Source of the DNA: RI-106 sp964496875
Lineage (GTDB): Bacteria; Cyanobacteriota; Vampirovibrionia; Obscuribacterales; Obscuribacteraceae
NCBI GenBank assembly: GCA_964496875.1
Contig: CAZCBH010000006.1
Span: forward strand, 1-64,000
Direction: 5' to 3'
Length of the DNA: 64,000 bases
Shown: positions 45,740-53,640 of the stretch, piece after piece
Layout of the letters: the number at the start of each line of letters is the position of its first letter
Numbering within the stretch: the stretch's first letter is position 1
Program-made: the position numbers and the translations under genes
The notes under the pieces: model-generated
The model's database searches: none
Told to the model about the DNA's origin: nothing
What the model saw: the letters and a program-made list of their open reading frames with translations, nothing else

Positions 45740-46960
45740 ATGTTGCGCTTTTTAACCTGTGGCGAATCCCACGGACCGATGCTCATCTCTATGCTGGACG
45801 GCTTTCCCGCCGGTCTCAGCCTGGATAAAGAGAGACTGGACAGCGAACTTGCCCGCCGCCAGAAAGGCTACGGTCGAGGCTCCCGGCAAAAAATCGAGCA
45901 AGACAGAGTGGAGTTTGTCGGCGGAGTGCGGCATGGCACTACCACCGGTGCGCCCATAGGGGTCAAAATCGAGAACCGCGATTGGCAAAACTGGCAGACT
46001 GTAATGTCGCAAGAGCCTGTAGACCTCAGTGATCCTACCGTTGCAGAAGCGCTGGAGAAAAAGACTATCAAGCATTTTCGCCCCGGTCATGCCGATCTTG
46101 CCGGAACGATAAAGTACGGTCACGAGGATGTCCGCAATGTCCTGGAGCGGGCAAGCGCCCGAGAGACAGCTTCTCGGGTAGCCCTGGGCAGCATCTGCCG
46201 CCAACTTCTAGAGCGCTTCGGCATCCGGGTGATAAGCCATGTTCGCCAGGTGGGCGACGTGAAAGCGACAGAGATAGATCCGTCCGCTTCTCTGTCCGAG
46301 TTGGAGGAGCTTATTGAAGCATCGGAGCTTTCCTGTGTCGATTCGACGGCCACCGAAGCCATGAAAGCGACCATAAAAAAAGCCTGGCAGGATGGAGACA
46401 GCCTGGGCGGTGTAATCGAGGTCATCGCCGAGGGCCTGCCGGTGGGACTGGGAGACTACAGCCAGTGGGACAGGAAGCTGGACGGCAGATTGGCCCAGGC
46501 TCTGATGAGCATCCAGGCGATGAAAGCGGTCGAAATAGGAGATGGTATAGAGGCGGCAGGGAAACCCGGCTCATTGGTTCATGACCCTCTCTATCCTAAC
46601 GAAGCGGATGGAGAGTTGCCCTTTCGCAGAAATTCTAATAAAGCCGGCGGACTGGAAGGGGGCATGACCAACGGTGAGCGCTTAGTGGCCAAAGTTTTCA
46701 TGAAACCGATTCCGACCCTCAGAAAAGGTCTCGATTCGGTCTCTTATCCTGAATTCGAGGCACACAAAGCGGACTATGAAAGGTCCGACGTCTGCGCCAT
46801 CGCCGCCGCCTCGGTAGTGGCCCGCGCCATGGTCAGCTATGTGCTCGCCGATGCCTTTCTCGAAAAATTCGGCAGAGATTCGGTGGCCGATATCGAGTTC
46901 GCCCTGGACAATTATCGGACACAGTGGCTCTACGACTCATCTTTTTCCGAATGTCCCTGA
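45740..46960 (+). CDS. aroC: Chorismate synthase
   Basis: Converts EPSP to chorismate using reduced flavin, the last shikimate-pathway step. The N-terminus FLTCGESHGPML and the flavin-binding RPGHADLAGTIKYGHEDVRN and RASARETASRVA are intact. At 406 aa it is the longer form seen in several deep-branching lineages, rather than the roughly 360-aa proteobacterial form. The start ATG at 45740 has only a weak GAGAG-type ribosome binding site. It is divergent from aroA and upstream of aroB on the same strand, separated by about 150 bp. Confidence 0.97.
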   Translation: MLRFLTCGESHGPMLISMLDGFPAGLSLDKERLDSELARRQKGYGRGSRQKIEQDRVEFVGGVRHGTTTGAPIGVKIENRDWQNWQTVMSQEPVDLSDPTVAEALEKKTIKHFRPGHADLAGTIKYGHEDVRNVLERASARETASRVALGSICRQLLERFGIRVISHVRQVGDVKATEIDPSASLSELEELIEASELSCVDSTATEAMKATIKKAWQDGDSLGGVIEVIAEGLPVGLGDYSQWDRKLDGRLAQALMSIQAMKAVEIGDGIEAAGKPGSLVHDPLYPNEADGELPFRRNSNKAGGLEGGMTNGERLVAKVFMKPIPTLRKGLDSVSYPEFEAHKADYERSDVCAIAAASVVARAMVSYVLADAFLEKFGRDSVADIEFALDNYRTQWLYDSSFSECP

Positions 46961-47118
46961 TTTTATATCGCAAATTTAGCCGATAAATCGGCGATATAGT
47001 TATATATGTTCTAAAAAGAGAATACTGTGGGAATAGAACCTCAAGGGATATTCTCGGAGTAGAATCTGTTTGAATAAATCCGGCTCGAATCGCACTTTGT
47101 ACTTTCTGGGAGATGAGT

Positions 47119-48261
47119 ATGCGTCACAAAACTCGACATAAGGGTCCCGTCATCACAATGCTGTGGAACACCGCCATCGAAGTGCGAACCAGGGTGGCGG
47201 TAGGAGCCGGAGCAAGGACGAAACTATCCGGCACCCTGCACCAGATCAACGCCGGCAAGCACGTGCTGGTCCTCTGCCAACCCAGCACTGCTGTGCACTG
47301 GCTCAGAGATGTGCTTGCCCATCTGCCCTCGGAAGACTATCGAGTGACAACCCTGGAAGTACCGGACGGCGAAGCCTGCAAAACCGTAGACTGGCTGGTC
47401 CGCATCTGGGAACACCTCCAGGAAAGAGGTTTCGAACGACACGACACCATAGTCGCCCTGGGAGGCGGATCGGTGTCGGATCTGGCCGGCTTTGCCGCAT
47501 CGACCTACATGCGAGGTCTCAATCTTATCGTTGTGCCCACCTCTCTGCTTGCCCAGGTTGACGCCGCCATAGGCGGCAAGACCGCCATCAATCTTCCGGC
47601 GGGTAAAAACCTGGCAGGAACCTTCTTTTTTCCCCGGGCGGTGCTTGCCGACCAGGAAATACTTGCCACAGTGCCTCGTCCCCAGCTTGTTGCCGGAGTT
47701 GCCGAGATCTTGAAATACGCCCTTATCGAAGATACCGTCGCCAAGCATACCGACTACGAAAAAGGGCAGAAGCCTATTCTGGAAGTGTTGCAGAAAGCGG
47801 TGGAAGACGGCTTTGAAATCGATGATCCGGCGGTTTCCGGACTGATAACCAGCTGTATCAAGATGAAACTATATGTAGTTGCAAGGGATCCAAGAGAAGA
47901 AGGATTGAGACGGGTGCTCAACCTCGGTCATACCCTCGGTCATGCGCTCGAGAAAGCCGGAGAGTTCAACCTCAGCCACGGAGCCTCGGTGGGCATAGGT
48001 CTGGTCCATGCAACCAAACTCAGTGTGCAGCAAAAACGACTAAAAAAAGCCGATCTGGAAAAAGTGAAAGACATCCTCTTCTCGGTAGGGCTGCCTATCG
48101 AAATCCCCAAAGGGGTCTCTAAAGAGAAACTGGTTGAAGCCATGGAACACGACAAGAAACGCGAAGGAGAAACCATTCGCCTTGTACTGCCTCAAACCAG
48201 GCTGGGCACCGTCGATTATGACGTTTCCATGCCGGTCAGCGAACTCTCCAAACTCATCTGA
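47119..48261 (+). CDS. aroB: 3-dehydroquinate synthase
   Basis: Cyclises DAHP to 3-dehydroquinate, step two of the shikimate pathway, with NAD and a divalent metal. Family motifs: ALGGGSVSDLAGFAASTYMRG (NAD), PTSLLAQVDAAIGGKTAINL, GVAEILKYALI and the metal-site NLGHTLGHALEKAG with LSHGASVGIGLV. About 20 extra N-terminal residues precede the usual start. Of two in-frame ATGs, the second at 47119 has GGGAG at six bases and is used; 47158 is also possible. pheA follows 30 bp downstream, so the two form an operon. Confidence 0.96.
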   Translation: MRHKTRHKGPVITMLWNTAIEVRTRVAVGAGARTKLSGTLHQINAGKHVLVLCQPSTAVHWLRDVLAHLPSEDYRVTTLEVPDGEACKTVDWLVRIWEHLQERGFERHDTIVALGGGSVSDLAGFAASTYMRGLNLIVVPTSLLAQVDAAIGGKTAINLPAGKNLAGTFFFPRAVLADQEILATVPRPQLVAGVAEILKYALIEDTVAKHTDYEKGQKPILEVLQKAVEDGFEIDDPAVSGLITSCIKMKLYVVARDPREEGLRRVLNLGHTLGHALEKAGEFNLSHGASVGIGLVHATKLSVQQKRLKKADLEKVKDILFSVGLPIEIPKGVSKEKLVEAMEHDKKREGETIRLVLPQTRLGTVDYDVSMPVSELSKLI

Positions 48262-48291
48262 AGTTTCATTGGAACCAAGCGTATTAAGAAA

Positions 48292-49215
48292 ATGAGCGCC
48301 AACAAGAGCACTGTAAAAAAGCTGGCTTTCCAGGGAGCTCCGGGTTGCTTCGGTCACCTTGCCGGTCATTTGTTCTGCAAATTGAAAGTGCCCGATTTAG
48401 ATAAGCTTAGAGGCGAAACCACCACCGATATCAAATACACACCATGTCAGTCCTATGACGAGGTAGTGAAAGCGGTGGTCACCGATGCGGTGGACTATGG
48501 AATCCTCCCTCTGGAGAATTCCAGTGTCGGTATGGCGGTGCGCTCTTACGAGTTGCTCTCCAACAATCAGATAGCTCTCTTGGCGGACCTTTTCATGCCG
48601 ACCCGTCATTGTCTTATCGCCATGCCGGATACAAAGAAAGAGAACATCAACCGGGTCATATCCCATCCCATGGCTTTGAAACAATGTCGCCTCTACCTCT
48701 CTCGCCAGGAGAACATAGAAGTCAGGCCCTACTGGGACACAGCCGGCGCCTGTTTTTATATAAAAAGAACTCAGGACCGAACAGTAGGAGCCATAGCAGG
48801 AGAAGCCGCCGCCCAGGCTGCCGGGCTGAAAGTCTTCGAGCGCAACATCGACGACTTTCCAAACAACGAAACCCGTTTTGGTGTGGTCAGCAAAATAGAC
48901 CTGGCCATGGGAGCTGTCAAAAATCAGTTCCCCGACAGCCCCAGATTGTCCTGCTCAGTGGAGCTCAATCGAGCCGACTATGACCTGACCCGCTTTCTGA
49001 AAGACACCCTCTCGCCCTCGCAGGCCGAGTTGCTTAATACGGTCTCTTTTCCGATTGCGGAAAAACCCTGGAACTATATTTATATCCTCGAGCTGAAAGT
49101 CGAATCGAGCGCCGAGACCCAGGCGATCTGGACAAAAGTGAGAAGCCTTTCTGAAAAGGCGCGAATACTGGGGATATACGAATCGCTCAAACCTATTCTC
49201 GATAAAGCGGGATAA
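48292..49215 (+). CDS. pheA: Prephenate dehydratase
   Basis: Converts prephenate to phenylpyruvate for phenylalanine synthesis. The 307-aa monofunctional form has the periplasmic-binding-like catalytic fold (GAPGCFGHLA, VDYGILPLENSSVGMAV, ISHPMALKQCRLYL, YWDTAGACFYIK) and NNETRFGVVSK, where the catalytic Thr-Arg-Phe is intact. The C-terminal about 90 residues sit where the ACT regulatory domain lies, but the usual 'ESRP' Phe-binding motif is not seen (sequence there reads EKPWNYIYILELKVE), so feedback control may differ. GGAACC lies upstream of the start. No chorismate mutase domain is fused. Confidence 0.93.
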   Translation: MSANKSTVKKLAFQGAPGCFGHLAGHLFCKLKVPDLDKLRGETTTDIKYTPCQSYDEVVKAVVTDAVDYGILPLENSSVGMAVRSYELLSNNQIALLADLFMPTRHCLIAMPDTKKENINRVISHPMALKQCRLYLSRQENIEVRPYWDTAGACFYIKRTQDRTVGAIAGEAAAQAAGLKVFERNIDDFPNNETRFGVVSKIDLAMGAVKNQFPDSPRLSCSVELNRADYDLTRFLKDTLSPSQAELLNTVSFPIAEKPWNYIYILELKVESSAETQAIWTKVRSLSEKARILGIYESLKPILDKAG

Positions 49216-49315
49216 TTTCGCTAAAAGCGCAACTTTTGTTTTCGATGGGCTGTATCTAGATTGAGGATTGCAAATCACCTCACCCCATCCCATCCAAGAC
49301 TGGAGTACAGCGACT

Positions 49316-49828
49316 ATGAAAACGAAAGCGAAAAATATTGCCCTGCAAAGTCTTCTGGCAGTCTCGTTCTTTTCTCTCGGTTATCTTGGTGCAGTCACCA
49401 CCGATCCGGCTTTCGCCATGGATCCGGTCTCGCCCCAGATGACCGAGGGCGATCCGCAACTAAGAGAAGCACTGAAAAACCACTTCATCAACAAGTTTTT
49501 CAATCTGATCGATGCCACTGAGAGCCAGAAGAAAGAGCTCAACAGCCTCTTCGACGAACAGTGTCAATTCGCCACTCCGATAAGAGAGAAGATGCGCTCG
49601 AGGGGCTTGAAAATAGCAGAGATGATAGCCGATGACTCGGTTTCGGATCAGACCCTGCTTGCCGAAGCTGATCAGCTCAAAGCGATGCGGGATGAGATTG
49701 CCGCAAGAAGAAGGAATACAATGATCAAAGTAAGATCCGTTCTGACAAAAGAGCAAAAAGAATTGATCGCCAACCGCATCAAGGCGCGTCTGACCGGCAA
49801 CCCGAGATTAGGTCTGGGATTGAAGTGA
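49316..49828 (+). CDS. Periplasmic Spy/CnrX-like (LTxxQ) protein
   Basis: A 170-aa exported protein. Signal peptide: LLAVSFFSLGYLGAVTTDPAFA-M. The mature part is helical with FFNLIDATESQKKELNSLFD, IREKMRSRGLKIAEM and VRSVLTKEQKELI, matching the Spy/CpxP/CnrX helical-hairpin family (LTxxQ-like repeats) that senses misfolded proteins or metals. Its position directly before an ECF sigma factor and zinc-finger anti-sigma factor resembles the CnrYXH layout, where the Spy-fold protein is the sensor. Candidate metal ligands are not obvious, as there are few His. GGAG lies ten bases before the ATG. Confidence 0.8.
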   Translation: MKTKAKNIALQSLLAVSFFSLGYLGAVTTDPAFAMDPVSPQMTEGDPQLREALKNHFINKFFNLIDATESQKKELNSLFDEQCQFATPIREKMRSRGLKIAEMIADDSVSDQTLLAEADQLKAMRDEIAARRRNTMIKVRSVLTKEQKELIANRIKARLTGNPRLGLGLK

Positions 49829-49884
49829 GATAGCTCCAGGTAGACAATCAACTCTGTATACTTATCCCCATCGTTTTCAAATCT

Positions 49885-50508
49885 ATGAACTGGATTATCG
49901 ACCAAGTGTCTCATCAGACCAAAAACCGAGATTCTCTCCGGGATCTAAGCGATCAAGAGCTGATCGCGCTTACCCTGGCCGGCAATGAAAGGTCTTTTGA
50001 GATGCTTGTAAGGAGACATCAAAAACAGGTCTACAATTTCGTCTACCAGATGACCCGCAATCATGACGAAAGCGCGGACATGACCCAGGAGACCTTTTTG
50101 AAAGTCTACCGGGCGCTTGGAAGTTTTGATAAAGAGCGAGAATTCAAACCCTGGCTTTTGAGAATCGCCAGAAATTCTACGCTCAATCAGATAAGAAGAC
50201 AGAAGCCCGATGCTTCACTCGATGACGGAGCAATCTACATAAAAGAGCCCAGCACCGGCGAAGACGCCTCCAGACGGGTGGAAGAGAATCTATCGAGAGC
50301 CACCTTCGAAAAAGCGCTCTCAGATTTGCCGGACAGCCAGCGAGACACTTTTATGTATAAATACCACCAGGACCTCTCCTACCAGGAGATTAGCGAAATC
50401 ATGGGCATCTCGATAAGCTCGATCAAATCGCTTCTCTTCCGGGCTAGAGACAGCCTTAGAAAGAGATTGAGCCTGGGAGAAGCGGGACTGGTGGAAGAAC
50501 AGGAATGA
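49885..50508 (+). CDS. ECF (sigma70 family, group 4) RNA polymerase sigma factor
   Basis: A 207-aa RpoE-like extracytoplasmic-function sigma factor. Region 2 shows NERSFEMLVRRHQKQVYNFV, DESADMTQETFLKVYRAL, then FKPWLLRIARNSTLNQIR. Region 4 shows LPDSQRDTFMYKYHQDLSYQ and EISEIMGISISSIKSLLFRA, the helix-turn-helix that reads -35 elements. It should direct RNA polymerase to a small stress regulon and is probably held by the anti-sigma factor encoded 15 bp downstream. Positive self-regulation is typical but I could not find a convincing ECF promoter. Confidence 0.95.
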   Translation: MNWIIDQVSHQTKNRDSLRDLSDQELIALTLAGNERSFEMLVRRHQKQVYNFVYQMTRNHDESADMTQETFLKVYRALGSFDKEREFKPWLLRIARNSTLNQIRRQKPDASLDDGAIYIKEPSTGEDASRRVEENLSRATFEKALSDLPDSQRDTFMYKYHQDLSYQEISEIMGISISSIKSLLFRARDSLRKRLSLGEAGLVEEQE

Positions 50509-50523
50509 GGTTGAAAATTAGTT

Positions 50524-50976
50524 ATGGATGACAAAGACCGAGACAGAAACAGAGAAAAGCAAGCGACAAGCCTCTGTCGCACGGTGCAAGAGAATTATGA
50601 ATCGGCGTCGTTTCCCAATCTGGAAAACAATGAGCTGGAGCATCTGGCAAGCTGTATCGCCTGTCGAAACTGGAAGGAAGATATCGACAGCCTGACCGAG
50701 ATGGCTGAGTCCATGCCCAATTTCGATGTCAGTGAAAGCCTGACTCAAAAGATTCTCGCGTCGGTAAATGAGGAAGAACGAGAGAGAAGAAGCCTGCTTC
50801 AAACCCCCCTGGCAATTTGCCTGCTCTCTGCTTTCGCCTGGTTGCTGCTCTTTCAGGATTCACTGGAGTCGATATGGGGTCTGGGTTCCTGGCTGCTCGC
50901 CCTGGTCACCATCGCCGCTTTCAAATTTCTTCTGGTCGATGGCAGTCCCAGGGAGAATCTACAGAAAAGCCTCTGA
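50524..50976 (+). CDS. Membrane-bound zinc-finger anti-sigma factor
   Basis: A 150-aa protein with the ZAS hallmark HxxxCxxC in LEHLASCIACRNW, near residues 40-52. An acidic helical stretch and two membrane spans follow (PLAICLLSAFAWLLLF and GSWLLALVTIAAFKFLLV). ZAS proteins bind the sigma factor on the cytoplasmic face and release it on signal. Position between the sigma gene (15 bp upstream) and a membrane protein gene (18 bp downstream) supports the assignment. Which input relieves it, the upstream Spy-like protein or proteolysis, is not known. Confidence 0.85.
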   Translation: MDDKDRDRNREKQATSLCRTVQENYESASFPNLENNELEHLASCIACRNWKEDIDSLTEMAESMPNFDVSESLTQKILASVNEEERERRSLLQTPLAICLLSAFAWLLLFQDSLESIWGLGSWLLALVTIAAFKFLLVDGSPRENLQKSL

Positions 50977-50994
50977 GCTCTAGAATAGAAAAAA

Positions 50995-51762
50995 ATGAAG
51001 AAGCACTTCCTAGAACATTCGATCAAATCACGCCTCCTAACATCGGTGGCAGCGCTTGCCATAGCCTTTGCCTGTCTGATTGCCAACACCTCTTTCAGCC
51101 CCGGCATCGCCCAGATGCCGGTAATGAGAGAGCAAATTCAGCAACATAAAACAGACAGCTTCAGCTTTTTAGATCGACTGGCAGCATTGAAAAGAGAACG
51201 CGAAACGCAACCGGGCCGACGCTATGCCCTCGAAGTGAGAGAATGGCTCAATGAACCGAAACCCCCATTAGCCACATTCCTGTTTTGCGCCCTGGTCTCT
51301 GCCATTGCCCTTGCCTTTTTTCCAGGCGCCATAGAGACTGCCACCAGGCATTGCAAACAGCATTACTGGCGGTGCTTCGGTAGAGCGCTCCTCACAAATA
51401 TCTGTCTATTTCTTTTGTTCAGGGTCTCGATCGAAAGTAAGATAACCACGCCACTCGCCTTGCTCTTCGCCGGTGTACTGGAGCTCTTTATTGCAGCCGG
51501 TCTTGGACTTGGAATCATCATGATGGGAGAGTCGCTTCTGGCTAAACTCGCCCCCAATTTCCTTCAAGATAGACCACGTGCCAGAAAGACTCTTATTATT
51601 CTACTAGGCTCTCTATTTGCCACTCTTATCATTCAGATCCCCGGTCTGGGAAGGCTGCCGAGACCGGGTAGCCGCCTGATGCTGCTGCTCGCCACTCTGG
51701 GAGAAGGTGGACTGCTTGCACTGCTACAAAACAAGAAGAAGGAAAACCAGAGCTCTTCTTAA
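50995..51762 (+). CDS. Multi-span membrane protein in the ECF operon
   Basis: A 255-aa inner-membrane protein. An N-terminal hydrophobic segment (SVAALAIAFACLIANTSFS) is followed by a soluble stretch of about 50 residues with a basic helix (FLDRLAALKRERETQ). Then come about four to five more spans (ATFLFCALVSAIALAFFPGA, PLALLFAGVLELFIAAGLGL, TLIILLGSLFATLIIQI). I recognise no family. As last gene of the Spy-sigma-ZAS operon, it could be a signal transducer or an effector of the regulon. It ends 8 bp before the convergent DAHP synthase gene. Confidence 0.8.
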   Translation: MKKHFLEHSIKSRLLTSVAALAIAFACLIANTSFSPGIAQMPVMREQIQQHKTDSFSFLDRLAALKRERETQPGRRYALEVREWLNEPKPPLATFLFCALVSAIALAFFPGAIETATRHCKQHYWRCFGRALLTNICLFLLFRVSIESKITTPLALLFAGVLELFIAAGLGLGIIMMGESLLAKLAPNFLQDRPRARKTLIILLGSLFATLIIQIPGLGRLPRPGSRLMLLLATLGEGGLLALLQNKKKENQSSS

Positions 51763-51770
51763 AAGCTCAC

Positions 51771-52664
51771 TCAGCAGGCTATGTGATGAATAGCATTCTG
51801 AAAGTCTGCCTGTCTGACCGTACGTCCCACCGCTTCGGCGATCGGTCCGACAATATTGATCAAACCCCTCATCTCTTCGAATGACAATGCCTGACGGGCA
51901 TCAGAGACAGACTGAGCCGGTCTTGGATGACATTCTACAAGCAGCCCGTCGGCACCGGCAGCGATGGCGGCACCTGCCATAGTGGCTACAAATTCAGACT
52001 TGCCCAGGGCATGACTGGGGTCGACTAGAACAGGCAAATCGGTCATGCTCTTCAAAACAGCCACAGCACCAAGATCAAGGACATTGCGAGTAGCCTGATC
52101 GAAACTGCGGATACCACGCTCACAGAGGATCACCCGTTCGTTTCCGCCCGCCAGAATATACTCGGCAGCCATAAGAAATTCTTCTATGGTGGCACTCAGG
52201 CCTCGCTTCAAAATCACCGGCTTATCTATTAGACCGACCTGTTTAAGCAACTCGAAATTCTGCATGTTGCGAGAACCTATTTGAAGCACATCGCTCACTT
52301 CAGATACCGCCTCGATCTGCTCCCGAGACATGACTTCAGTAACCACAGGCATCTCGAACTGGCGCTTGATCCGATCTAAAAGAGCGATACCATCCTCTCC
52401 CATACCCTGATAAGAATAGGGCGAGGTGCGCGGCTTGAAGATACAGCCTCTCAGGGCATCGACTCCAAGGCGGCGCAAAAAGGCAGCCGATGACTGCATC
52501 TGCTCCTCATCCTCCACCGCGCAGGGGCCGGCGATTATTAGAAGCTCTCGACCGCCGCAGGCTTTTCCTGCGGCGATTTCGACCACCCGGGTATCCGCCG
52601 CTTTTTCCAACCTATCCGCTCGATTATTTCCGGCACCATGGTGCTTTAAATTGATTTCCGACAT
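51771..52664 (-). CDS. aroF: 3-deoxy-7-phosphoheptulonate (DAHP) synthase, type I-beta
   Basis: Condenses phosphoenolpyruvate and erythrose-4-phosphate, the first, committed shikimate step. The 297-aa protein shows the DAHP/KDO8P fold motifs: LIIAGPCAVE, FKPRTSPYSYQGMG, QIGSRNMQNFELL, ILCERGIRSFD and LVDPSHALGKS, plus GLLVECHPRPAQS. It lacks an obvious regulatory domain (only about 30 extra N-terminal residues), so control may rest on transcription. Indeed its about 340-nt leader holds a consensus promoter, two intrinsic terminators and a Trp-rich reading frame. The second terminator ends about 20 bp before the ATG. This places DAHP synthase under apparent attenuation. The gene symbol is by function; aroG could be used as well. 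Confidence 0.95.
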   Translation of the reverse strand: MSEINLKHHGAGNNRADRLEKAADTRVVEIAAGKACGGRELLIIAGPCAVEDEEQMQSSAAFLRRLGVDALRGCIFKPRTSPYSYQGMGEDGIALLDRIKRQFEMPVVTEVMSREQIEAVSEVSDVLQIGSRNMQNFELLKQVGLIDKPVILKRGLSATIEEFLMAAEYILAGGNERVILCERGIRSFDQATRNVLDLGAVAVLKSMTDLPVLVDPSHALGKSEFVATMAGAAIAAGADGLLVECHPRPAQSVSDARQALSFEEMRGLINIVGPIAEAVGRTVRQADFQNAIHHIAC

Positions 52665-52683
52665 GATCTTTTTTCTCTACCTC

Positions 52684-52729
52684 AAATAAAAAACCGGCTG
52701 CTGCTCTTTCTTCCAAGGCGGCGACCGGT
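52684..52729 (-). terminator. Intrinsic terminator/attenuator just upstream of the DAHP synthase gene
   Basis: On the minus strand, ACCGGTCGCCGC pairs with GCAGCAGCCGGT (12 bp with two mismatches and one G-T pair) around a 13-nt loop, followed by TTTTTTATTT. It ends about 20 bp before the aroF start codon, inside its leader and downstream of the Trp-rich peptide frame. This is the expected place for a terminator that decides whether transcription enters aroF. An alternative CCGGT after the tandem Trp codons could pair with its 5' arm. Confidence 0.75.
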
Positions 52730-52750
52730 CAGGACTTTTCTCTGGATTAT

Positions 52751-52778
52751 GGAGTTTCGACTACATAGGTGAAACTCC
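52751..52778 (-). promoter_or_regulatory. Stem-loop covering the end of the leader peptide frame
   Basis: GGAGTTTC-(12-nt loop)-GAAACTCC is a perfect 8-bp stem. The stop codon of the leader peptide lies in its loop. Flanking CTTTTC and GAAAAG can extend the stem after a gap. In attenuators such a hairpin pauses polymerase or competes with the terminator; which applies here needs folding. Confidence 0.55.
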
Positions 52779-52859
52779 CGAAAAGACAGGACTGCGCCAG
52801 GCAAAACCGGACCACCAGAGGGGGTTGGCCATGTGATTCCGTCCTTTGCTTTTTTCCAT
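52761..52859 (-). CDS. Trp-rich leader peptide of the DAHP synthase gene (attenuator)
   Basis: A short reading frame between the promoter and aroF encodes 32 aa from an ATG at 52859 (AGGAG nine bases upstream) or 23 aa from an in-frame ATG at 52832 (AAAGGA nine bases upstream). The shorter form begins MANPLWWSGFAWRSPVF: three Trp, two of them tandem, and two Phe in 23 residues. Trp is normally about 1% of residues, so this is a strong bias. The stop lies in a perfect hairpin and an intrinsic terminator follows before aroF. I infer that ribosome stalling at Trp (or Phe) codons when charged tRNA is scarce alters terminator formation. Leader peptides are known at trp/phe operons, and an attenuator before a DAHP synthase gene is known in Corynebacterium (aroR). 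Confidence 0.7.
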   Translation of the reverse strand: MEKSKGRNHMANPLWWSGFAWRSPVFSGVSPM

Positions 52860-52887
52860 CTCTTTCGACTCCTGATTCGAGACCCTT

Positions 52888-52924
52888 AAAAAACAAAAAA
52901 CCGTGGTCATCAAAATAACCACGG
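52888..52924 (-). terminator. First, promoter-proximal intrinsic terminator of the DAHP synthase leader
   Basis: On the minus strand, CCGTGGT pairs perfectly with ACCACGG around a 10-nt loop, followed by TTTTTTGTTTTTT. It is about 80-115 nt after the predicted start of transcription and before the leader peptide frame. No coding gene on the minus strand precedes it, so it either ends a small RNA or is a first regulated decision point. Confidence 0.75.
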
Positions 52925-53009
52925 TCCGCCTGCATCTCTCAGCTATCGCTAGAGAATTCCAGGTGGACTATTTTTTTGCCAGGGGCGTAATTTCTTCATC
53001 ATGGAGCCA

Positions 53010-53038
53010 ATCATAGGTGTAGAATCTCAGTCAGTCAA
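53010..53038 (-). promoter_or_regulatory. Sigma70-type promoter for the DAHP synthase leader
   Basis: On the minus strand TTGACT (53038-53033), a 17-bp spacer, then TATGAT (53015-53010): five of six matches in each box and ideal spacing. Predicted start near 53003, about 340 nt before the aroF ATG at 52664. It lies in the divergent region shared with the Usp gene at 53073. Confidence 0.65.
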
Positions 53039-53072
53039 TAAGCAAGGCACCGAGACTTTATAAACGATAACC

Positions 53073-53531
53073 ATGAATATTCTAATAGCCTTAGACGGCT
53101 CCTCCTGCTCGATGAATGCGGTGCAGGAAGTAATCAAAAGACCCTGGCCCGAGAAGACCCATGTTAAAGCCGTGCACATAGTGGAGCCTTATCACCCGGT
53201 GCGGGGCGCCTGGCATGCCAACTATGTGCCGGCGGTTCTCAAAGTCCAGGAAGAGCTGTTGGAAGCCGGCAAACATCTGGTGGAAGAACCTACTAAAATG
53301 CTCGAAGCCCGCTTCGGAGAAGCGAATGTGAGCTGCGTAGTCCATGAAGGCTACACCGCCGACACGATCCTGGACATAGCAGAAGCCTGGCCCGCTGACC
53401 TGATAGTAGTGGGCTCCCACGGACATAAAGGCTTTACCCGCTTTCTATTGGGAAGCGTCTCCCAGTCGATAGTCTCCCACGCACCTTGCTCTGTAGAGGT
53501 AATCAAACTGAAAAAGAGCCCAGAAAAATAG
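53073..53531 (+). CDS. Single-domain universal stress protein
   Basis: A 152-aa UspA-family protein: MNILIALDGSSCSMNAVQEV at the start and LIVVGSHGHKGFTRFLLGSV near the end. It shows the ATP-binding G-2x-G-9x-G(S) pattern and a terminal HAPCSVEVIK strand. Likely a cytoplasmic stress-responsive ATP- or AMP-binding protein. The ribosome binding site is poor. It is divergent from the DAHP synthase leader. Confidence 0.93.
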   Translation: MNILIALDGSSCSMNAVQEVIKRPWPEKTHVKAVHIVEPYHPVRGAWHANYVPAVLKVQEELLEAGKHLVEEPTKMLEARFGEANVSCVVHEGYTADTILDIAEAWPADLIVVGSHGHKGFTRFLLGSVSQSIVSHAPCSVEVIKLKKSPEK

Positions 53532-53542
53532 ATTGGTAATTA

Positions 53543-53574
53543 ACAAAAACTCAGCCGCATATCTATCTGCTGAG
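53543..53574 (-). terminator. Intrinsic terminator of the 45-aa membrane protein gene
   Basis: On the minus strand CTCAGC-(13-nt loop)-GCTGAG, then TTTTTGTT. It lies about 65 bp beyond the small gene's stop. On the plus strand, after Usp, no T run follows the same hairpin, so it works only on the minus strand. Confidence 0.65.
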
Positions 53575-53640
53575 GTCAGATAAGACAAGCTTGGCTGAGG
53601 TTAATGCTTTAAGACTTCTAATCTGCGGAATGTCTAACGA

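Noticed and set aside
52747..52935. 62-codon minus-strand frame with YFDDHGFLFF, at first look a Phe leader peptide
   Set aside because: The Phe codons are the T tract of the first terminator. No ribosome binding site precedes its ATG. The true leader frame is in another register.
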